Program-made: the position numbers and the translations under genes
Source of the DNA: Clostridia bacterium
GTDB taxonomy: Bacteria > Bacillota > Clostridia > Oscillospirales > Acutalibacteraceae
Direction: 5' to 3'
Length of the DNA stretch: 64,000 bases
NCBI GenBank assembly: GCA_017451425.1
Contig: JAFSPP010000014.1
Location: 1 to 64,000, forward strand
The notes under the pieces: generated by a model
Databases searched by the model: none
The model's input: only the letters and a program-made list of their open reading frames with translations
Told to the model about the DNA's origin: nothing
Part shown: piece after piece, positions 62,353 through 64,000 of the stretch
How positions within the stretch are numbered: the stretch's first letter is position 1
Layout: the number at the start of each line of letters is the position of its first letter

Positions 62353-63351
62353 TCAGTCAACCCAGAAAACGGGTATGAAGAGTTTGTTGTAAGTCGAGAG
62401 AGCATAGTGGTCGCTCATGCCGCTGATGTAATCGCAGGCGGCCCGCTCCACACTCTCGTTCGCGGCGACGGCCCTGTACTCATCCGTCATCTCATCGGGA
62501 TGCTGTACGAAGTAGTCGTAAAGTTTCGCGACTATCTCCATCGCCTTGCCCTCCTCACCTTTGCAGATGGGGTTGGTGTAGACCTTTTCGAACATGAAGT
62601 CGTGAATGTCCTTGTACGCCTTTTCAATCTCCGGCGCCATTTTGATCTCCCTGTCCGAGCTCTCTATGATTGACAGCACCATGGTGTTGATGCGCTTTGT
62701 CTTGCTATATCCGAGTATATCGCGAAGATCAGTCGGGATATCGTCCTCGGTTAAAATACCCGCGCGCTCGGCGTCATCAATATCGTGGTTTATGTAGGCT
62801 ATGTGGTCAGCGTACTTCACTATTCTACCCTCAAGGGTGTCCGCTTCTTTACCCACGGTATGACAGACTATGCCGTCGCGCACTTCATAAGTCAGGTTCA
62901 GGCCGCGGCCTTCCTTCTCAAGGACATCGACTACGCGGAGGCTCTGCTCATAGTGTTTGAAACCTCCGGGGAACGCCGCGTCGAGGGCACGCTCTCCGGC
63001 GTGGCCGAAAGGCGTGTGACCGAGGTCGTGGCTGAGAGCAATGGCCTCCGTCAGGTCCTCGTTCATACGGAGGGCGCGGGCTATTGTCCTCGCAATCTGC
63101 GAAACCTCGAGCGTATGTGTGAGTCTTGTCCTGTAATGGTCACCGGTAGGTGCCAGAAAGACCTGTGTCTTATGCTTGAGCCTTCTGAAGGAACTCGAGT
63201 GGATTATCCTGTCGCGGTCGCGCTGGTAAGCGGTGCGGATAGGGTCCTCCTCCTCAAAACTAAGGCGCCCCTTCGTCTCGGCGCAGTGCTGCGCGTAAGG
63301 CGAAAGAGTAAGTGCCTCAATCTTCAAAGTCTCTTCCCTGATGTTTTCCAT
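62353..63351 (-). CDS. dgt: Deoxyguanosinetriphosphate triphosphohydrolase-like protein
   Basis: 332 residues from ATG 63351, which overlaps the upstream stop (TAATG) and has AGGGA upstream; a longer in-frame start is disfavoured. HD-domain enzyme that removes triphosphate from dNTPs. RDRDRIIHSSSFRRLKHKTQ and the HD motif THTLEVSQIARTIAR with LSHDLGHTPFGHAGE are complete. In Clostridia dgt commonly stands before dnaG-rpoD. Confidence 0.94.
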   Translation of the reverse strand: MENIREETLKIEALTLSPYAQHCAETKGRLSFEEEDPIRTAYQRDRDRIIHSSSFRRLKHKTQVFLAPTGDHYRTRLTHTLEVSQIARTIARALRMNEDLTEAIALSHDLGHTPFGHAGERALDAAFPGGFKHYEQSLRVVDVLEKEGRGLNLTYEVRDGIVCHTVGKEADTLEGRIVKYADHIAYINHDIDDAERAGILTEDDIPTDLRDILGYSKTKRINTMVLSIIESSDREIKMAPEIEKAYKDIHDFMFEKVYTNPICKGEEGKAMEIVAKLYDYFVQHPDEMTDEYRAVAANESVERAACDYISGMSDHYALSTYNKLFIPVFWVD

Positions 63352-64000
63352 TATTCGTCCCTGATTTTTCTGAGTATTGAGCCGGCGGGTATCTGTCTGT
63401 CGCACTTTATGCGGATCTTCGCCATCGGATTCGGTGCGACGTCGACCTCCTCGCCGTCTTCGTTTATCATTAACTCTGCTTTAATCGTGAAAGGTTCGGT
63501 CTGCGGCATGAGGACCTCAAGTTCATCACCCTTGAAAAAACGATTCCTCTGGATGACTTCAAGGTACTCACCGTCAGAGCCTGAAACGTTCGCCACTATG
63601 TCCCATTCGCGGATGTAAATTCCGTCATAGTAGACGTGTGCGTTCTCATTCGGGCTGTTGAAATAAAAGCCCGTACAGTAGTCTCTGTAGCTTATCTTCC
63701 TCATCTCGTCGATTATCCACTGCGAGGGTCTGAAATCGACGGACGGGTTTTTAAGGCACTCATCTATTGCCGCGCGATATGCGTTTGTGACTGCGGCGGC
63801 ATAGTATGCCGACTTCGCGCGGCCCTCTATCTTGAAACTGTCGACGCCCGCGTCGACCAGCTCGCCGATGTGCTCTATCATGCACATATCCTGCGAGTTC
63901 AAGATATAGGTTCCTTCCTCGGAGTCCGTGATTTCAAAATACTGGCCGGGGCGCTTCTCCTCCACCAGATGGTATTTCCAGCGGCAGGGCTGGGCGCAGT
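63351..64000 (-). CDS. Peptidase U32 family protein, N-terminus cut by window edge
   Basis: About 216 codons are seen, with the stop at 63351 and the frame open to the window end. The U32 cluster motif CAQPCRWKYHLVEEKRPG is at the beginning, followed by YILNSQDMCMIEHIGEL and FKIEGRAKSAYYAA, which define the family. The C-terminal domain (about 90 residues ending in RQIPAGSILRKIRDE) resembles the extra domain of the YrrO/TrhP2 subgroup, which helps make 5-hydroxyuridine in tRNA. Prephenate-derived chemistry with a [4Fe-4S] cluster is known for relatives, so the peptidase name is probably misleading. Confidence 0.9.
   Translation of the reverse strand, partial: CAQPCRWKYHLVEEKRPGQYFEITDSEEGTYILNSQDMCMIEHIGELVDAGVDSFKIEGRAKSAYYAAAVTNAYRAAIDECLKNPSVDFRPSQWIIDEMRKISYRDYCTGFYFNSPNENAHVYYDGIYIREWDIVANVSGSDGEYLEVIQRNRFFKGDELEVLMPQTEPFTIKAELMINEDGEEVDVAPNPMAKIRIKCDRQIPAGSILRKIRDE

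Noticed and set aside
62785-63618. Plus-strand open frame of 277 codons across dgt and the U32 gene
   Set aside because: Crosses two real coupled genes on the other strand, no recognisable domain.
1-64000. Mobile elements, prophage, CRISPR, tRNA or rRNA genes
   Set aside because: No transposase, integrase, spaced repeat array or tRNA-like cloverleaf seen on either strand.

Overview
The window looks like chromosomal DNA from a low-to-mid GC Gram-positive anaerobe of class Clostridia (Bacillota). Pointers are HprK, WhiA, AddAB, RecD2, a DnaE-type replicase, a DUF4364 protein, sigma-A next to dnaG, a class A RNase P RNA, sigma-A promoters of TTGACA/TATAAT type and frequent GTG/TTG starts behind strong GGAGG sites. 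I see no insertion sequence, prophage, tRNA, rRNA operon or CRISPR array. Most of it is housekeeping, almost all on the minus strand, with four plus-strand units (ald, a small membrane protein, addBA, and a DUF4160/DUF2442 pair).

Layout. 1-6030: two tandem membrane-embedded M28 peptidases with a DUF362 protein upstream, then a DMT-type transporter with pyridoxal kinase. 6085-6334: an unassigned structured RNA with its own promoter and terminator. 6428-15431: glcK, murB, whiA, dnaE, pfkA and a Na/phosphate cotransporter, i.e. sugar phosphorylation, cell wall precursor and replication genes. 15483-20281: an unusual five-gene operon of two SCP2-like proteins flanking a split transketolase and a class III aminotransferase; this is the best candidate for an undescribed pathway. 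20493-24809: alanine dehydrogenase (plus), then HPr kinase and a large Old Yellow Enzyme-type flavoenzyme.

24882-30158 is a nucleoside salvage operon (pdp, deoC, patatin-like, deoD, deoB, cdd) with start/stop overlaps through much of it. 30260-37158 holds a PutP-type symporter, a TetR regulator, DUF4364, an MreB/Mbl actin homologue, ComF and RecD2. rnpB sits at 37239-37571. 38404-47466 is an envelope and translation operon: murC, an L,D-transpeptidase, an AMP-forming acyl ligase, a DUF5696 lipoprotein, a small unknown protein, lepA and hemW. 47638-54481 encodes the AddAB recombination nuclease.

54587-55326 is a small toxin-antitoxin-like module (DUF4160 plus DUF2442 fused to a helix-turn-helix). 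55372-56154 is a ZIP metal transporter with a DtxR/MntR-like palindrome over its start site. 56282-59378 is a two-component system with a very large sensor. 59492-64000 is the macromolecular synthesis cluster rpoD-dnaG-dgt and the 3' part of a U32 family gene cut by the window edge.

All functional assignments come from reading motifs and context; no database search was run.
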